Shown: positions 11,833-19,569, counted from the first letter of the stretch. The stretch is DNA of 36,827 nt from an uncultured Spiribacter sp. (GCA_913056145.1 CAJXMI010000010.1:1-36827), one strand, 5' to 3'. Notes: a model not told the origin generated them from the sequence alone. Program-made: numbers and translations.

Positions 11833-13056
11833 TTGAGCAATTCCGTCGCCCATGGGGGGCGCATCCTGTCGGGCATGCGGCCCACCGGACGGCTGCATCT
11901 CGGGCACTATCATGGTGTGTTGCGCAACTGGATCGAGTTGCAGCAAACGCATGAGTGCTTTTTCTTTATCGCCGACTGGCATGCGCTCACAACGGCCTAC
12001 GAGGAGCGCGAGGGGATCTCGCAGAACGTCTGGGACATGGCCGTGGACTGGCTTGCCTGTGGCGTTAATCCCAATCTGGCCACGCTGTTCATTCAGTCGC
12101 GCGTCAAGGAGCATGCCGAGTTGCATTTGCTGCTCTCGATGATTGCCCCGCTGGGCTGGCTCGAACGGGTGCCGACGTACAAGGATCAGATTGAGCAGCT
12201 GCGCGAGCGTGATCTCGCGACCTACGGGTTTCTGGGATATCCCGTCCTGCAGAGTGCCGACATCCTGATTTACGGGGCGGCCGGGGTGCCGGTGGGAGAA
12301 GACCAGGTTTCGCACGTCGAGCTCACGCGTGAGCTGGCGCGTCGGTTCAACCATCTCTTTGGCCGTGAGCCGGGGTTCGAGGACAAGGCCGAGGCGGCCA
12401 TCGGCAAAATGGGCAAAAAGCAGGCGCGTCTGTATCGCGAGCTGCGGCGTCGCTATCAGGAAGCCGGGGATGATGAGGCGCTCGGCGAGGCGAAGGCGCT
12501 GCTCGAGTCGCAGCAGAATTTGACCGTGGCCGACAGTGCGCGGCTGGCCGGGTATCTGGACGGCGGCGGGCGCACGGTCCTGGCAGAGCCACAGGCCCTG
12601 CTGACCCGGGCGCCGCGGATGCCCGGGCTGGATGGCCGCAAGATGTCCAAGTCCTATGGCAACGCCATCTCCCTGCGCGAGCCCGACGCGCAGATCGAGC
12701 ACAAGATACGGACCATGCCGACCGATCCCGCGCGGGTCCGGCGCACCGATCCGGGTGAGCCCGACAAATGCCCGGTCTTTGATCTGCACCGGGTCTACTC
12801 GGATACCGATACCCGGCAGTGGGTCGAGACCGGCTGTCGCTCGGCGGGCATTGGCTGCCTGGACTGCAAGAAGCCGTTGATTGACGCCGTCAAGGCCGAG
12901 GTGGGGCCGATTCGGCAACGTGCCGAGGCGCTGGAGGATGACCCCGAGCAGGTCCGCCAGATCGTGGCGGACGGTGGCGAGCGGGCGCGTGACGTGGCGC
13001 GTGACACGATGCGCGAAGTGCGTGCCGCAATCGGCCTGGATTACCGGCAGCGATGA
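11833..13056 (+). CDS. trpS: tryptophan-tRNA ligase (TrpRS)
   Basis: This class I synthetase charges tRNA-Trp in the cytoplasm. Signature motifs are HLGH (22-25) in GRLHLGHYHG and KMSKS (270-274). At 407 residues it is longer than the roughly 330 residues typical of E. coli-type enzymes. The extra length is mainly an inserted segment before KMSKS (QARLYRELRRRYQEAGDD onward, about 197-262), known from Pseudomonas- and Xanthomonas-type TrpRS. In the C-terminal part, Cys313, Cys335, Cys342 and Cys345 form C-x21-C-x6-C-x2-C, nearly the [4Fe-4S] motif described for Thermotoga TrpRS. The start is TTG at 11833, five bases after GGAGG; no in-frame ATG occurs before the conserved N-terminus. Its TGA overlaps the scpA start as ATGA. 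Confidence 0.95.
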   Translation: MSNSVAHGGRILSGMRPTGRLHLGHYHGVLRNWIELQQTHECFFFIADWHALTTAYEEREGISQNVWDMAVDWLACGVNPNLATLFIQSRVKEHAELHLLLSMIAPLGWLERVPTYKDQIEQLRERDLATYGFLGYPVLQSADILIYGAAGVPVGEDQVSHVELTRELARRFNHLFGREPGFEDKAEAAIGKMGKKQARLYRELRRRYQEAGDDEALGEAKALLESQQNLTVADSARLAGYLDGGGRTVLAEPQALLTRAPRMPGLDGRKMSKSYGNAISLREPDAQIEHKIRTMPTDPARVRRTDPGEPDKCPVFDLHRVYSDTDTRQWVETGCRSAGIGCLDCKKPLIDAVKAEVGPIRQRAEALEDDPEQVRQIVADGGERARDVARDTMREVRAAIGLDYRQR

Positions 13057-13886
13057 GCCGGGATGACACCCCGGCGTTGCTCGAGCCCGAGGTGATCGCC
13101 CGTGTCCAGGGCGAGCCCTATGCCGAGCTGCCGCGTGATCTCTACATCCCGCCGGATGCCCTGGAGGTCTTTCTGGAGACCTTTGAGGGGCCGCTCGATC
13201 TGCTGCTGTATCTGATCCGGCGCCAGAATCTCGATATCCTCGATATTCCGATCGCCGAGATTACCCGGCAGTACATGGGGTATGTCGAGCTCATGAAGGA
13301 CCTCCGGCTCGAGCTTGCCGCCGAGTATCTGGTCATGGCCGCCATGCTGGCCGAGATCAAGTCGCGGATGCTGCTGCCGCGGCCACCCATGGCCGATGCC
13401 GAGGAGGCGATCGATCCACGGGCCGAGCTGGTGCGTCGTCTCCAGGAATACGAGCAGTTCAAGGCGGCCGGCCAGGATATCGAGGCGTTGCCGCGGGTCG
13501 CCCGTGATGTGTTTCCGGCGGCAGCAGCGGCGTCTGCCATGCAGTCTGCCGAGCGCCCTCCAGCCGTGGACCTGGCCGAGCTGCTTGCCGCTTTTGCCGA
13601 GGTGCTCGAGCGCGCCGAGATGTTCAGCCATCATCAGATCCGGCGCGAGGCGCTATCCGTTCGCGAGCGTATGAGCGAGACGCTGATGGTGTTGCAGCAG
13701 GAGCAATTTCTGGGACTCGCGGTGCTGCTGCGGCCCGAGGAGGGGCGCGCCGGGGTGGTGGTCACCTTTCTGGCCATTCTGGAGCTGCTGAAGGCGGCGC
13801 TGGTCGAGCTGGTGCAATCCGAGCCGTTTGCGCCCCTGTACTTGCGCAGCGCCGAGGTCATGAGCGGGGCAGAGGAGCGACAATGA
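13053..13886 (+). CDS. scpA: segregation and condensation protein A (ScpA kleisin)
   Basis: ScpA is the kleisin that bridges the SMC heads and binds an ScpB dimer. This 277-residue protein has the diagnostic N-terminal block FEGPLDLLLYLIRRQNLDILDIPIAEITRQY (about 44-74), then YLVMAAMLAEIKSRMLLP. A middle region follows, and a C-terminal winged-helix-like segment that holds VTFLAILELLKAALVELVQ. The first 30 residues form a variable extension. It overlaps trpS by 4 bp (ATGA) and is itself overlapped by scpB in the same way, so the two subunits are probably made in a coupled ratio. Its partner smc lies about 6 kb upstream in a separate unit. Confidence 0.96.
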   Translation: MSRDDTPALLEPEVIARVQGEPYAELPRDLYIPPDALEVFLETFEGPLDLLLYLIRRQNLDILDIPIAEITRQYMGYVELMKDLRLELAAEYLVMAAMLAEIKSRMLLPRPPMADAEEAIDPRAELVRRLQEYEQFKAAGQDIEALPRVARDVFPAAAAASAMQSAERPPAVDLAELLAAFAEVLERAEMFSHHQIRREALSVRERMSETLMVLQQEQFLGLAVLLRPEEGRAGVVVTFLAILELLKAALVELVQSEPFAPLYLRSAEVMSGAEERQ

Positions 13887-14455
13887 CGCAGCCAAGCCTT
13901 GAGGCCATTCTGGAGGCCGCTTTGCTGGCCGCGGGCGAGCCCCTGTCAATGGATCAGCTGCGGGCGCTGTTCCCCGACGGCGAGGCGCCAGCGCGGGCAA
14001 CGCTTGAGGGCGCGCTGGCTAAGCTCGAGACCAGTCTTGGCGGCCGGGGTGTCATGCTAAAGCGCGTGGCAAGCGGCTACCGGTTGCAGGTCCCCGAGGA
14101 ATTTGCCCCCTGGGTCTCGCGCCTGTGGGAGGAAAAACCAACCCGGTACTCGCGCGCGGTGCTGGAGACCCTTGCCATCATCGCCTATCGCCAGCCCATC
14201 ACCCGCGGCGAGATCGAGGAAATCCGCGGCGTCACCTTGAGCAGCGGGATCATGCGCACACTCCAGGAGCGCGGCTGGATACGGGTGGCGGGGCACCGGG
14301 ATGCCCCGGGCCGGCCAGCGGTTTTTGCGACAACCCGCGACTTCCTTGATCATTTCAACCTGCGCAGCCTGAGCGAGCTGCCCAGCCTCATGACCCTGGG
14401 TGAGCCCGGACCGGAACACCCCGAACTCGACCTCGAGGTCCCGCGACAGGAATGA
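13883..14455 (+). CDS. scpB: segregation and condensation protein B (ScpB)
   Basis: ScpB forms a dimer of tandem winged helices that stabilises ScpA on SMC. The 190-residue length is normal. The conserved second winged-helix region reads RYSRAVLETLAIIAYRQPITRGEIEEIRGV, followed by RTLQERGWIRVAGHRDAPGRPAVFATT and FLDHFNLRSLSELP. The start ATG overlaps the scpA stop as ATGA and its own stop overlaps the rluB start in the same way. The scpA-scpB-rluB order is widely conserved in bacteria. Confidence 0.96.
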   Translation: MTQPSLEAILEAALLAAGEPLSMDQLRALFPDGEAPARATLEGALAKLETSLGGRGVMLKRVASGYRLQVPEEFAPWVSRLWEEKPTRYSRAVLETLAIIAYRQPITRGEIEEIRGVTLSSGIMRTLQERGWIRVAGHRDAPGRPAVFATTRDFLDHFNLRSLSELPSLMTLGEPGPEHPELDLEVPRQE

Positions 14456-15261
14456 GTGTTGCAACCGAAAAGCTGCAGAAGGTGCTGGCCACGGCCGGTC
14501 TTGGCTCGCGCCGCGAGATGGAACGCTGGATCGAGGCGGGGCGCGTTCGAGTCAACGGCCAGCCCGCCCGACTGGGCGATCGGGTGGACGCCCGGGCGCG
14601 GATCAGCGTGGATGGCCGGCCCGTGCTGGCATCGGCGCTCGAACCGGCACCGCGCCGGGTGATTGCCTATCACAAGCCGCTCGGTGAGTTGGTCACGCGC
14701 ACCGACCCCGAGGGTCGCAAGACCGTGTTCCAGCGCCTGCCAAGGCTGCGGACAGGGCGCTGGATTGCGGTGGGGCGGCTCGACATCAATACCGGGGGGC
14801 TGCTGCTACTGACCACCGATGGTGAGCTGGCAAATCGCCTGATGCATCCACGGCATCAAATCGAGCGCGAATACGCGGTGCGGGTCTACGGACAGGTCAG
14901 CGACGCCATGTGTCGGCAGCTGTTGGAAGGGGTCGAGCTGGACGATGGTCCTGCTGCCTTTGAATCGGTCCTTGCAATCGACAGCGGCCGTGCCGCCAAC
15001 GAGTGGTATCGGGTGCGACTGCGCGAGGGGCGCAATCGGCTTGTGCGGCGACTGTGGGAGTCGCAGGGTGTTCAGATAAGCCGCCTGATGCGGGTGCGCT
15101 ACGGGCCCGTTGAGTTGCCCCCGGGGCTGCGCGAGGGGCGTTTTGAAGAGCTGACTGACGCCGCGATTGGCCCGCTTGTCGAGCGGGTCGGGCTGAGCCC
15201 CAGCGAGCGCGCACGCGCGGCACGCCCGGCGCGTCCGGCACGCCCGGCACGGCGACGCTAG
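14452..15261 (+). CDS. rluB: 23S rRNA pseudouridine synthase RluB
   Basis: This 269-residue RsuA-family enzyme should isomerise a uridine in helix 89 of 23S rRNA (U2605 in E. coli). It has an N-terminal S4 RNA-binding domain (KLQKVLATAGLGSRREMERWIEAGRVRVNGQ), the family block YHKPLGELVTRTDPEGR, and the catalytic motif GRLDINTGGLLLLTTDGELAN whose Asp is the nucleophile. RLREGRNRLVRRLWESQGV follows. RluB is preferred over RsuA or RluE because of the scpAB neighbourhood, the length and the basic tail. The tail ends in a short Ala-Arg-Pro repeat that probably contacts RNA. The start overlaps the scpB stop by 4 bp. Confidence 0.93.
   Translation: MSVATEKLQKVLATAGLGSRREMERWIEAGRVRVNGQPARLGDRVDARARISVDGRPVLASALEPAPRRVIAYHKPLGELVTRTDPEGRKTVFQRLPRLRTGRWIAVGRLDINTGGLLLLTTDGELANRLMHPRHQIEREYAVRVYGQVSDAMCRQLLEGVELDDGPAAFESVLAIDSGRAANEWYRVRLREGRNRLVRRLWESQGVQISRLMRVRYGPVELPPGLREGRFEELTDAAIGPLVERVGLSPSERARAARPARPARPARRR
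15219..15258 (+). repeat. 9-bp coding repeat in the rluB tail
   Basis: Three tandem units of about 9 bp, GC(A/G)CG(C/T)CCG, encode Ala-Arg-Pro three times just before the basic end of RluB. The purity of the unit suggests slippage could alter the tail length without shifting the frame. Confidence 0.6.
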
Positions 15262-15271
15262 GCTTGATCGC

Positions 15272-15928
15272 ATGACGGCCCTGCGCGCCATTCACACCCG
15301 GCTCCTCGAGGCCTTTGGCCCGCAGTCATGGTGGCCGGCTGACAGTGCGTTCGAGATACTGGTGGGGGCCGTTCTCACGCAAAATGCGGCCTGGCGTAAT
15401 GTCGAACAGGCCATTGCGCGGCTGCGCGCGGCGGATTGGCTGAGTGCCGAGGCCATACTGGCCGCCCCCTGCGATGAGCTAAAGGCCTGTATCCGCCCAA
15501 GCGGTTATTACAATGTCAAGGCACAGCGCCTCCGCGCTGCCTGCGAGGCCTGGGTCGAACTGGGCGGCGAGCCCGGCATGCGTGCGCGCTCCACGGCTGA
15601 ACTGAGGCAGGCGTTGCTGGCGGTCAAAGGCCTGGGGCCGGAGAGCGTTGATGATGTGCTGCTCTATGGCTTTGGCCGGACGGTGTTTGTGGTGGATGCC
15701 TACACCCGGCGCATTCTGTCGCGTGTGGGCGTGCTGGAAGAGCGGGTTGGCTACGACGAGCTCCAGGCACGCTTCCACGCCAGCCTGCCAGCCGACGCCG
15801 CCCTCTTTAATGAATATCACGCGTTGATTGTGCAGCTTGGCAAAGACTGGTGCCGTCCGCGCGGGCCCCGTTGTGCCGAGTGCCCGCTGCGTCCCGACTG
15901 CGCCCACGGCCAGGGCGCGGGTGGTTAA
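15272..15928 (+). CDS. endonuclease III-like HhH-GPD DNA glycosylase with Fe-S cluster (MagIII-like)
   Basis: This 218-residue base-excision protein has the HhH-GPD fold and a C-terminal C-x6-C-x2-C-x5-C loop (Cys194, 201, 204, 210), the endonuclease III [4Fe-4S] pattern. The N-terminal LVGAVLTQNAAWRNVEQAI and the hairpin VKGLGPESVDDVLLYGF followed by VDAYTRRI place it in the branch that includes 3-methyladenine glycosylase III. The catalytic Asp142 is present. The position of the Nth lyase lysine (Lys120 in GRKTAN) is Glu124, so I infer a monofunctional glycosylase without beta-lyase activity. The substrate, perhaps alkylated purines, is not shown by the sequence. It starts 10 bp after rluB, and its TAA is shared palindromically (TTAA) with the convergent YbhB-like gene. 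Confidence 0.85.
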   Translation: MTALRAIHTRLLEAFGPQSWWPADSAFEILVGAVLTQNAAWRNVEQAIARLRAADWLSAEAILAAPCDELKACIRPSGYYNVKAQRLRAACEAWVELGGEPGMRARSTAELRQALLAVKGLGPESVDDVLLYGFGRTVFVVDAYTRRILSRVGVLEERVGYDELQARFHASLPADAALFNEYHALIVQLGKDWCRPRGPRCAECPLRPDCAHGQGAGG

Positions 15929-16398
15929 CGCTCGTAGGTCCCGATCAGGCGACTCATGCCGATGACGTGGGGCTCGACCTGGTCGAGGAACTGCCAGAGC
16001 GTCAGGCCCGGCTCAAGGTTGAGTGACTGATCCAGGGCCAGTACCCAGAAGTAGTAGTGATGGACACCATGACCCTCGGGCGGCATCGGCCCGCCCCAGG
16101 CCTGACGCCCAAAGTCGGTCACGCCGTTGGTGTAGGCCTCGCTGCCTTCGTCGAGTCCGTTCACGTCGCCCGGAATGTTGTAGTAGACCCAGTGCACAAA
16201 GCCATAGCTTCCCGGGCTGATGAGCGGGGCATCGGGGTCGTGGCAGATCACCGCAAAGCCCTGTGTGCCCTCCGGGGCACCCTGCCAGTGCAGCGGGGGC
16301 GCGATATCCTCACCATCGCCGGTATGCCGGACCGGGACGGGCTCGTGGGGGCCGAAGGCATTGCTTCGAACCTGCATCGACGATAGGGCGAATCCCAT
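15925..16398 (-). CDS. YbhB/YbcL family protein (PEBP, Raf kinase inhibitor-like)
   Basis: This 157-residue protein is of the phosphatidylethanolamine-binding protein family. Landmarks are IAPPLHWQGAPEGTQGFAVICHDPDAP (ligand-pocket DPDAP), the block GFVHWVYYNIPGDVNGL, AWGGPMPPEGHGVHHYYFWVLALD and the C-terminal HVIGMSRLIGTYER. No signal peptide is seen, so it is probably cytoplasmic like YbhB. The biological role of bacterial members is unclear. ATG 16398 has GGAGA 7 nt upstream. It lies 43 bp after the SDR gene and may be the last gene of the ubiG unit or be expressed separately. Confidence 0.9.
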   Translation of the reverse strand: MGFALSSMQVRSNAFGPHEPVPVRHTGDGEDIAPPLHWQGAPEGTQGFAVICHDPDAPLISPGSYGFVHWVYYNIPGDVNGLDEGSEAYTNGVTDFGRQAWGGPMPPEGHGVHHYYFWVLALDQSLNLEPGLTLWQFLDQVEPHVIGMSRLIGTYER

Positions 16399-16441
16399 TC
16401 TCGTTCTCCGAATTAGTGGGTGTTATCCAAGGATGACATAT

Positions 16442-17206
16442 CTATTGGCGCATGACGGAATACATTGCACCATTTACAAACGGCGTGGCCGGATCCACAA
16501 GGCCCAGAATGGCGCCGGCGGCCGCCTCGGGCGGGGGTGTCTCATCGGCCATTTCGCCCGCCCAGGCATAGCGCCGCAGGGCGGTGCGCATCGGGCCCGG
16601 GTCAACGCTGCAAGCGCTCACCGGGTTGGCGCGCGAGTGTTCGGCGGCAAGCATTTGCACAAGGCCCTCGAGCGCCCACTTGCTCACGCCATAGGCGCCC
16701 AGCGCCGAGACCCCGGCGCGGCCGCATTCGTCACTGACCGCAATAACGCGCCCGCCCTGCTCGCGCAGGAGTGGCAGGCAGGCGCGGATTAACAAAAAGG
16801 CGCCATTGAGATTGGCATGCAGGGTCCGCAGCCATGTCTCGGGGTCATAGAGGGCAAGCGGAGCCGGTTCGCCCACCTCGGCCGCGGCATGGACAAGCGT
16901 ATCGAGCCCGCCCAGTGCCTCTTCGAGTTTGCCTGCCAGCTCGGCGTGGTCCTCCGGGCTCGCCCCCAGAAGATCCAGCGGGTAGAGCGCCGGTTGCGCG
17001 TGGCCCGCTGCCTCGATTCGATCGTGCAGGGCCTCCAGCCCCTCAAGGTTGCGGTCCAGCAGGATCAGCTCGGCACCCGCCGCGGCGGCCTGCTCGGACA
17101 GCGCCTGGCCCAGTCCTCCGGCTGCGCCGGTGATCAGGATGCGCTGACCCGCCAGGGAGCCGGGCGTGAGCGTGTCTGACGCGCTGAGCGGTAGTGGGTC
17201 GGTCAT
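16442..17206 (-). CDS. YciK-like short-chain dehydrogenase/reductase
   Basis: This 254-residue Rossmann-fold protein has the cofactor motif TGAAGGLG (26-33), then LDRNLEGLEAL, and YGVSK with Tyr172 and Lys176. Its order and the segment GRAGVSALGAYGVSKWALEGLVQML resemble E. coli YciK and the Pseudomonas SDR next to mupP and ubiG. The position of the catalytic Ser, 13 residues before Tyr, is Asp159; a Ser occurs one position earlier (158). This raises doubt about canonical oxidoreductase activity. The substrate is unknown for the family. ATG 17206 overlaps the stop of the upstream synthase-like gene as ATGA, so translation is coupled. Confidence 0.87.
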   Translation of the reverse strand: MTDPLPLSASDTLTPGSLAGQRILITGAAGGLGQALSEQAAAAGAELILLDRNLEGLEALHDRIEAAGHAQPALYPLDLLGASPEDHAELAGKLEEALGGLDTLVHAAAEVGEPAPLALYDPETWLRTLHANLNGAFLLIRACLPLLREQGGRVIAVSDECGRAGVSALGAYGVSKWALEGLVQMLAAEHSRANPVSACSVDPGPMRTALRRYAWAGEMADETPPPEAAAGAILGLVDPATPFVNGAMYSVMRQ

Positions 17207-18072
17207 GCGGGCGGCTCTCCGGGGGCAGGGGGCACGCGGGCAGGCCGGCGTGCCGTTCGCCAGGCAAGCCAGAGCTTGCGCAGCGGGGTGAGGTGGTGTT
17301 GGCGCTCGATAACGGGATAGTCATCGGCTGCGAGGCTATCGAGAAGCTGGCGATACAGAACGGCAAGGACAAGGCCGTATCGCTGGTCCGGCCTGGAGGT
17401 CTGGGGCAGCTGGCGAATGGCATTGTCCAGGAAGCTTCGCGCCCGCCGGCCCTGACGCTCGAGCAGCTGCCGGCGGGCCTCCATCTGGTTGTCCTGCGTG
17501 AGCTGATCGGCTTCAAGGCCGGCCATGACGAGTTCATCCTCGGGGATGTAGACGCGCCCGGCCCGCAGATCGCGGCGCAAATGCCGGATCATGCGCGTGA
17601 GCTCGAGCCCCATGGCCAGGTCGTGGGCAAAGGGCGCGGCATCCTGGCCGCTGGCACCGGTCATGCGCCAGGCCAGATCGGCCACGGCCCCACCGGCGCG
17701 ATGGCAGTAGAGGGTGAGTTCGCGCAGCGTCGGATAGTGGCCATATTCAAGATCCATGCGCGCGGCCTCGATGACCTCGGCCAATGCGGTAACGGCATCG
17801 GGACCCTCCGCAAGAAACGGCCGCAGGGTCTGGGTAACGGGGTGCCTCGGTTCGCCCGCGCCAAGCCGCTCCAGCTCCTCCTGCCACCAGTTCAGTTTGA
17901 CGGCGCCCACGCCGGGGTCGCTCACCTCACGCGGTACCTCGAGTACCTCGCTGCGATAGGCGGCAAGCGCGGTGAGGCCGTCACGCGCCCTGGCCGGCGC
18001 GAAAAGGAGGGCATAGTAAAGGCTGGAGCCCTCCGGGGCGGCCTTTTGCCGGCAATATGCAATACCGTCCAT
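17203..18072 (-). CDS. squalene/phytoene synthase-like protein lacking the Asp-rich motifs
   Basis: This 289-residue protein has the all-helical trans-prenyl head-to-head synthase fold: SSLYYALLFAPARARDGLTALAAYRSEV, then VGAVKLNWWQEELERL, LTLYCHRAGGAVADLAWRMTG and MGLELTRMIRHLRRDLRAGRVYIPEDEL. The first metal motif DxxxD is replaced by EVLEV (42-46) and the second by HLRRD (164-168), leaving one Asp. This resembles the NDUFAF6-like branch, which assists respiratory complex I assembly in mitochondria and is not known to make terpenes. I infer a non-canonical role; true squalene or phytoene synthesis is unlikely. It starts 3 bp after the phosphatase stop and overlaps the SDR start, inside the ubiG unit, which would suit a link to quinone or respiratory function. 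Confidence 0.8.
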   Translation of the reverse strand: MDGIAYCRQKAAPEGSSLYYALLFAPARARDGLTALAAYRSEVLEVPREVSDPGVGAVKLNWWQEELERLGAGEPRHPVTQTLRPFLAEGPDAVTALAEVIEAARMDLEYGHYPTLRELTLYCHRAGGAVADLAWRMTGASGQDAAPFAHDLAMGLELTRMIRHLRRDLRAGRVYIPEDELVMAGLEADQLTQDNQMEARRQLLERQGRRARSFLDNAIRQLPQTSRPDQRYGLVLAVLYRQLLDSLAADDYPVIERQHHLTPLRKLWLAWRTARRPARVPPAPGEPPA

Positions 18073-18075
18073 GGC

Positions 18076-18780
18076 TCAGACCGCCACGGGCTGCTGGCGG
18101 GCGCCCAGGTAGTCCGGGTCGACCCAGCGGAGAATTTCCTCGGGCGAGCTGATAAGGCCGTCCGCGCCCCAGCGCGCGGCATGGTCGTCGCCCGACAGAT
18201 AGCCGTAGAGTGCGGCCAGTGTCAGGGTGCCGGCGCTGCGCCCGGCCTGGATGTCGCGCTCGGCATCACCCACCACCACGCAGTCTGCCGGCTTGAGGGC
18301 AAGCCGGCGACAGCCCTCGAGAACCTGGTGCGGATGGGGTTTGCGACGGGCGATGTCGTCGCCGGTGACCACACACAGCGGGCGCTCATCGTAGCCGAGC
18401 GCGGTGATGAGGGGGCGGGTCAGCCAGCCGGGCTTGTTGGTGACGATGCCCCAGGGGATTTGCGCGGCATCAAGTGCGCTCAACACGGTCTCCATGCCGT
18501 TGTAGGGCCGGGTCCGGGCGCTTACATCGCGGTGATACAGCTCCAGAAAGCGCTGGCGCAGCGGCTCGAAAGCAGGGTGCTCAGGCGCAAGGTCAAACCC
18601 GCGGGCAATCATCGGCACGCTGCCATGGCCGACCGAGTTGGCAAAAGTGGCAGCGGGCAGGGAGGGCAGCTGCTGCTCACCGCGCAGCGCATTGAGTGCG
18701 GCGACAAGATCAGGGGCGGTGTCGAACAGCGTGCCGTCAAGATCCAGCAGTACGCCACGCGCCAGGGGCAACCGGCTCAT
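18076..18780 (-). CDS. gph: HAD-IA phosphatase, Gph/MupP family
   Basis: This 234-residue HAD hydrolase has motif [10 protein letters not shown] (nucleophile Asp13, acid Asp15), motif II IVTNKP, the motif III lysine in RRKPHP and motif [17 protein letters not shown]. Family members include phosphoglycolate phosphatase (Gph) and MupP, the N-acetylmuramate 6-phosphate phosphatase of Pseudomonas peptidoglycan recycling. In P. aeruginosa mupP lies between ubiG and a YciK-like SDR, the same setting as here apart from the inserted synthase-like gene. MupP is therefore a real alternative; residues do not separate the two by eye. Its ATG overlaps the ubiG stop as ATGA. Confidence 0.85.
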   Translation of the reverse strand: MSRLPLARGVLLDLDGTLFDTAPDLVAALNALRGEQQLPSLPAATFANSVGHGSVPMIARGFDLAPEHPAFEPLRQRFLELYHRDVSARTRPYNGMETVLSALDAAQIPWGIVTNKPGWLTRPLITALGYDERPLCVVTGDDIARRKPHPHQVLEGCRRLALKPADCVVVGDAERDIQAGRSAGTLTLAALYGYLSGDDHAARWGADGLISSPEEILRWVDPDYLGARQQPVAV

Positions 18781-19490
18781 TGCACCTCCGGGCGGGTGGC
18801 ATGCAACAGGTAATTCACGCGGGTATCCGCCCCGAGCCGGTAGCGCTGCGTGACCGGATTGTAGTGAAGCCCGGTGAGGTCCCGGGTGATCAGCCCCGCC
18901 GCACGGGCCCAGCCCGAGAGTTCCGCCGGACGGATGAACGCCCGCGCATCGTGCGTGCCCCGGGGGAGCAAACGCAGCAGATGCTCGGCCCCCACAATGG
19001 CAAAGAGCCAGGCCTTGGGGTTGCGGTCGATGGTCGAGAAAAACACCTGGCCGCCGGGGCGCACCAGCGCGGCACAGGCATGCACGACCCCGGCCGGGTC
19101 CGGGACATGCTCAAGAAGCTCGAGGCAGGTCACGATGTCGAAATGCCCGGGCTGCTCGGCTGCCAGCGCCTCGGCCGACTGGAGGCGGTAGTCCACGCCA
19201 ACGCCGGACTCGAGCGCATGGAGGCGGGCAACCTCAAGGCTCTCGGGCGCCAGGTCAATGCCGGTGACCTGGGCGCCGCGAGCGGCCATTGGCTCGGCCA
19301 GCAGGCCGCCGCCGCAGCCCACATCAACCACCCGACGCCCGCGCAGACGGCCGGCGTGGTGCTCAATATAGTCCAGTCGGAGTGGGTTGATGGCATGCAG
19401 CGGAGCGAAGGGGCCGGCCGGGTCCCACCAGTTACTCGCATCGGCGTCGAATTTGGCAATTTCTGCCTGGTCTACGTTGTGACCCTGCAT
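18777..19490 (-). CDS. ubiG: ubiquinone biosynthesis O-methyltransferase UbiG
   Basis: UbiG performs both O-methylations of the ubiquinone ring using S-adenosylmethionine, at the inner membrane face. This 237-residue protein has the family N-terminus [24 protein letters not shown], then [12 protein letters not shown] motif [17 protein letters not shown] (about 55-70), [25 protein letters not shown] and the C-terminal block [20 protein letters not shown] 19490 was chosen because the conserved region begins a few residues later; further upstream in-frame starts run into the promoter region. It is the first gene of the minus-strand unit and is divergent from the cyclophilin gene across 120 bp. 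Confidence 0.95.
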   Translation of the reverse strand: MQGHNVDQAEIAKFDADASNWWDPAGPFAPLHAINPLRLDYIEHHAGRLRGRRVVDVGCGGGLLAEPMAARGAQVTGIDLAPESLEVARLHALESGVGVDYRLQSAEALAAEQPGHFDIVTCLELLEHVPDPAGVVHACAALVRPGGQVFFSTIDRNPKAWLFAIVGAEHLLRLLPRGTHDARAFIRPAELSGWARAAGLITRDLTGLHYNPVTQRYRLGADTRVNYLLHATRPEVQ

Positions 19491-19528
19491 TGGCCTGTGG
19501 CGTCCATGATCAGCTGCGCTGGTACGAA

Positions 19529-19537
19529 ATGCTATCA
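19529..19537 (-). promoter_or_regulatory. candidate extended -10 promoter for the ubiG unit
   Basis: On the minus strand, TGATAGCAT (TG-n-TAGCAT) lies about 40 bp before the ubiG ATG. No -35 box is evident, which is tolerated for extended -10 promoters. Confidence 0.4.
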
Positions 19538-19569
19538 CGCCATTCTCTCAGCGGGGCGCGGGGCGAGTG

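Noticed and set aside
11449-12918. Minus-strand open frame opposite trpS and yciO (about 489 codons)
   Set aside because: It crosses two conserved genes and their promoter region and has no motif or ribosome site.
17194-18813. Plus-strand open frame of about 539 codons opposite the synthase-like and phosphatase genes
   Set aside because: Both minus-strand genes have clear family motifs and coupled starts; the antisense product shows no known domain.
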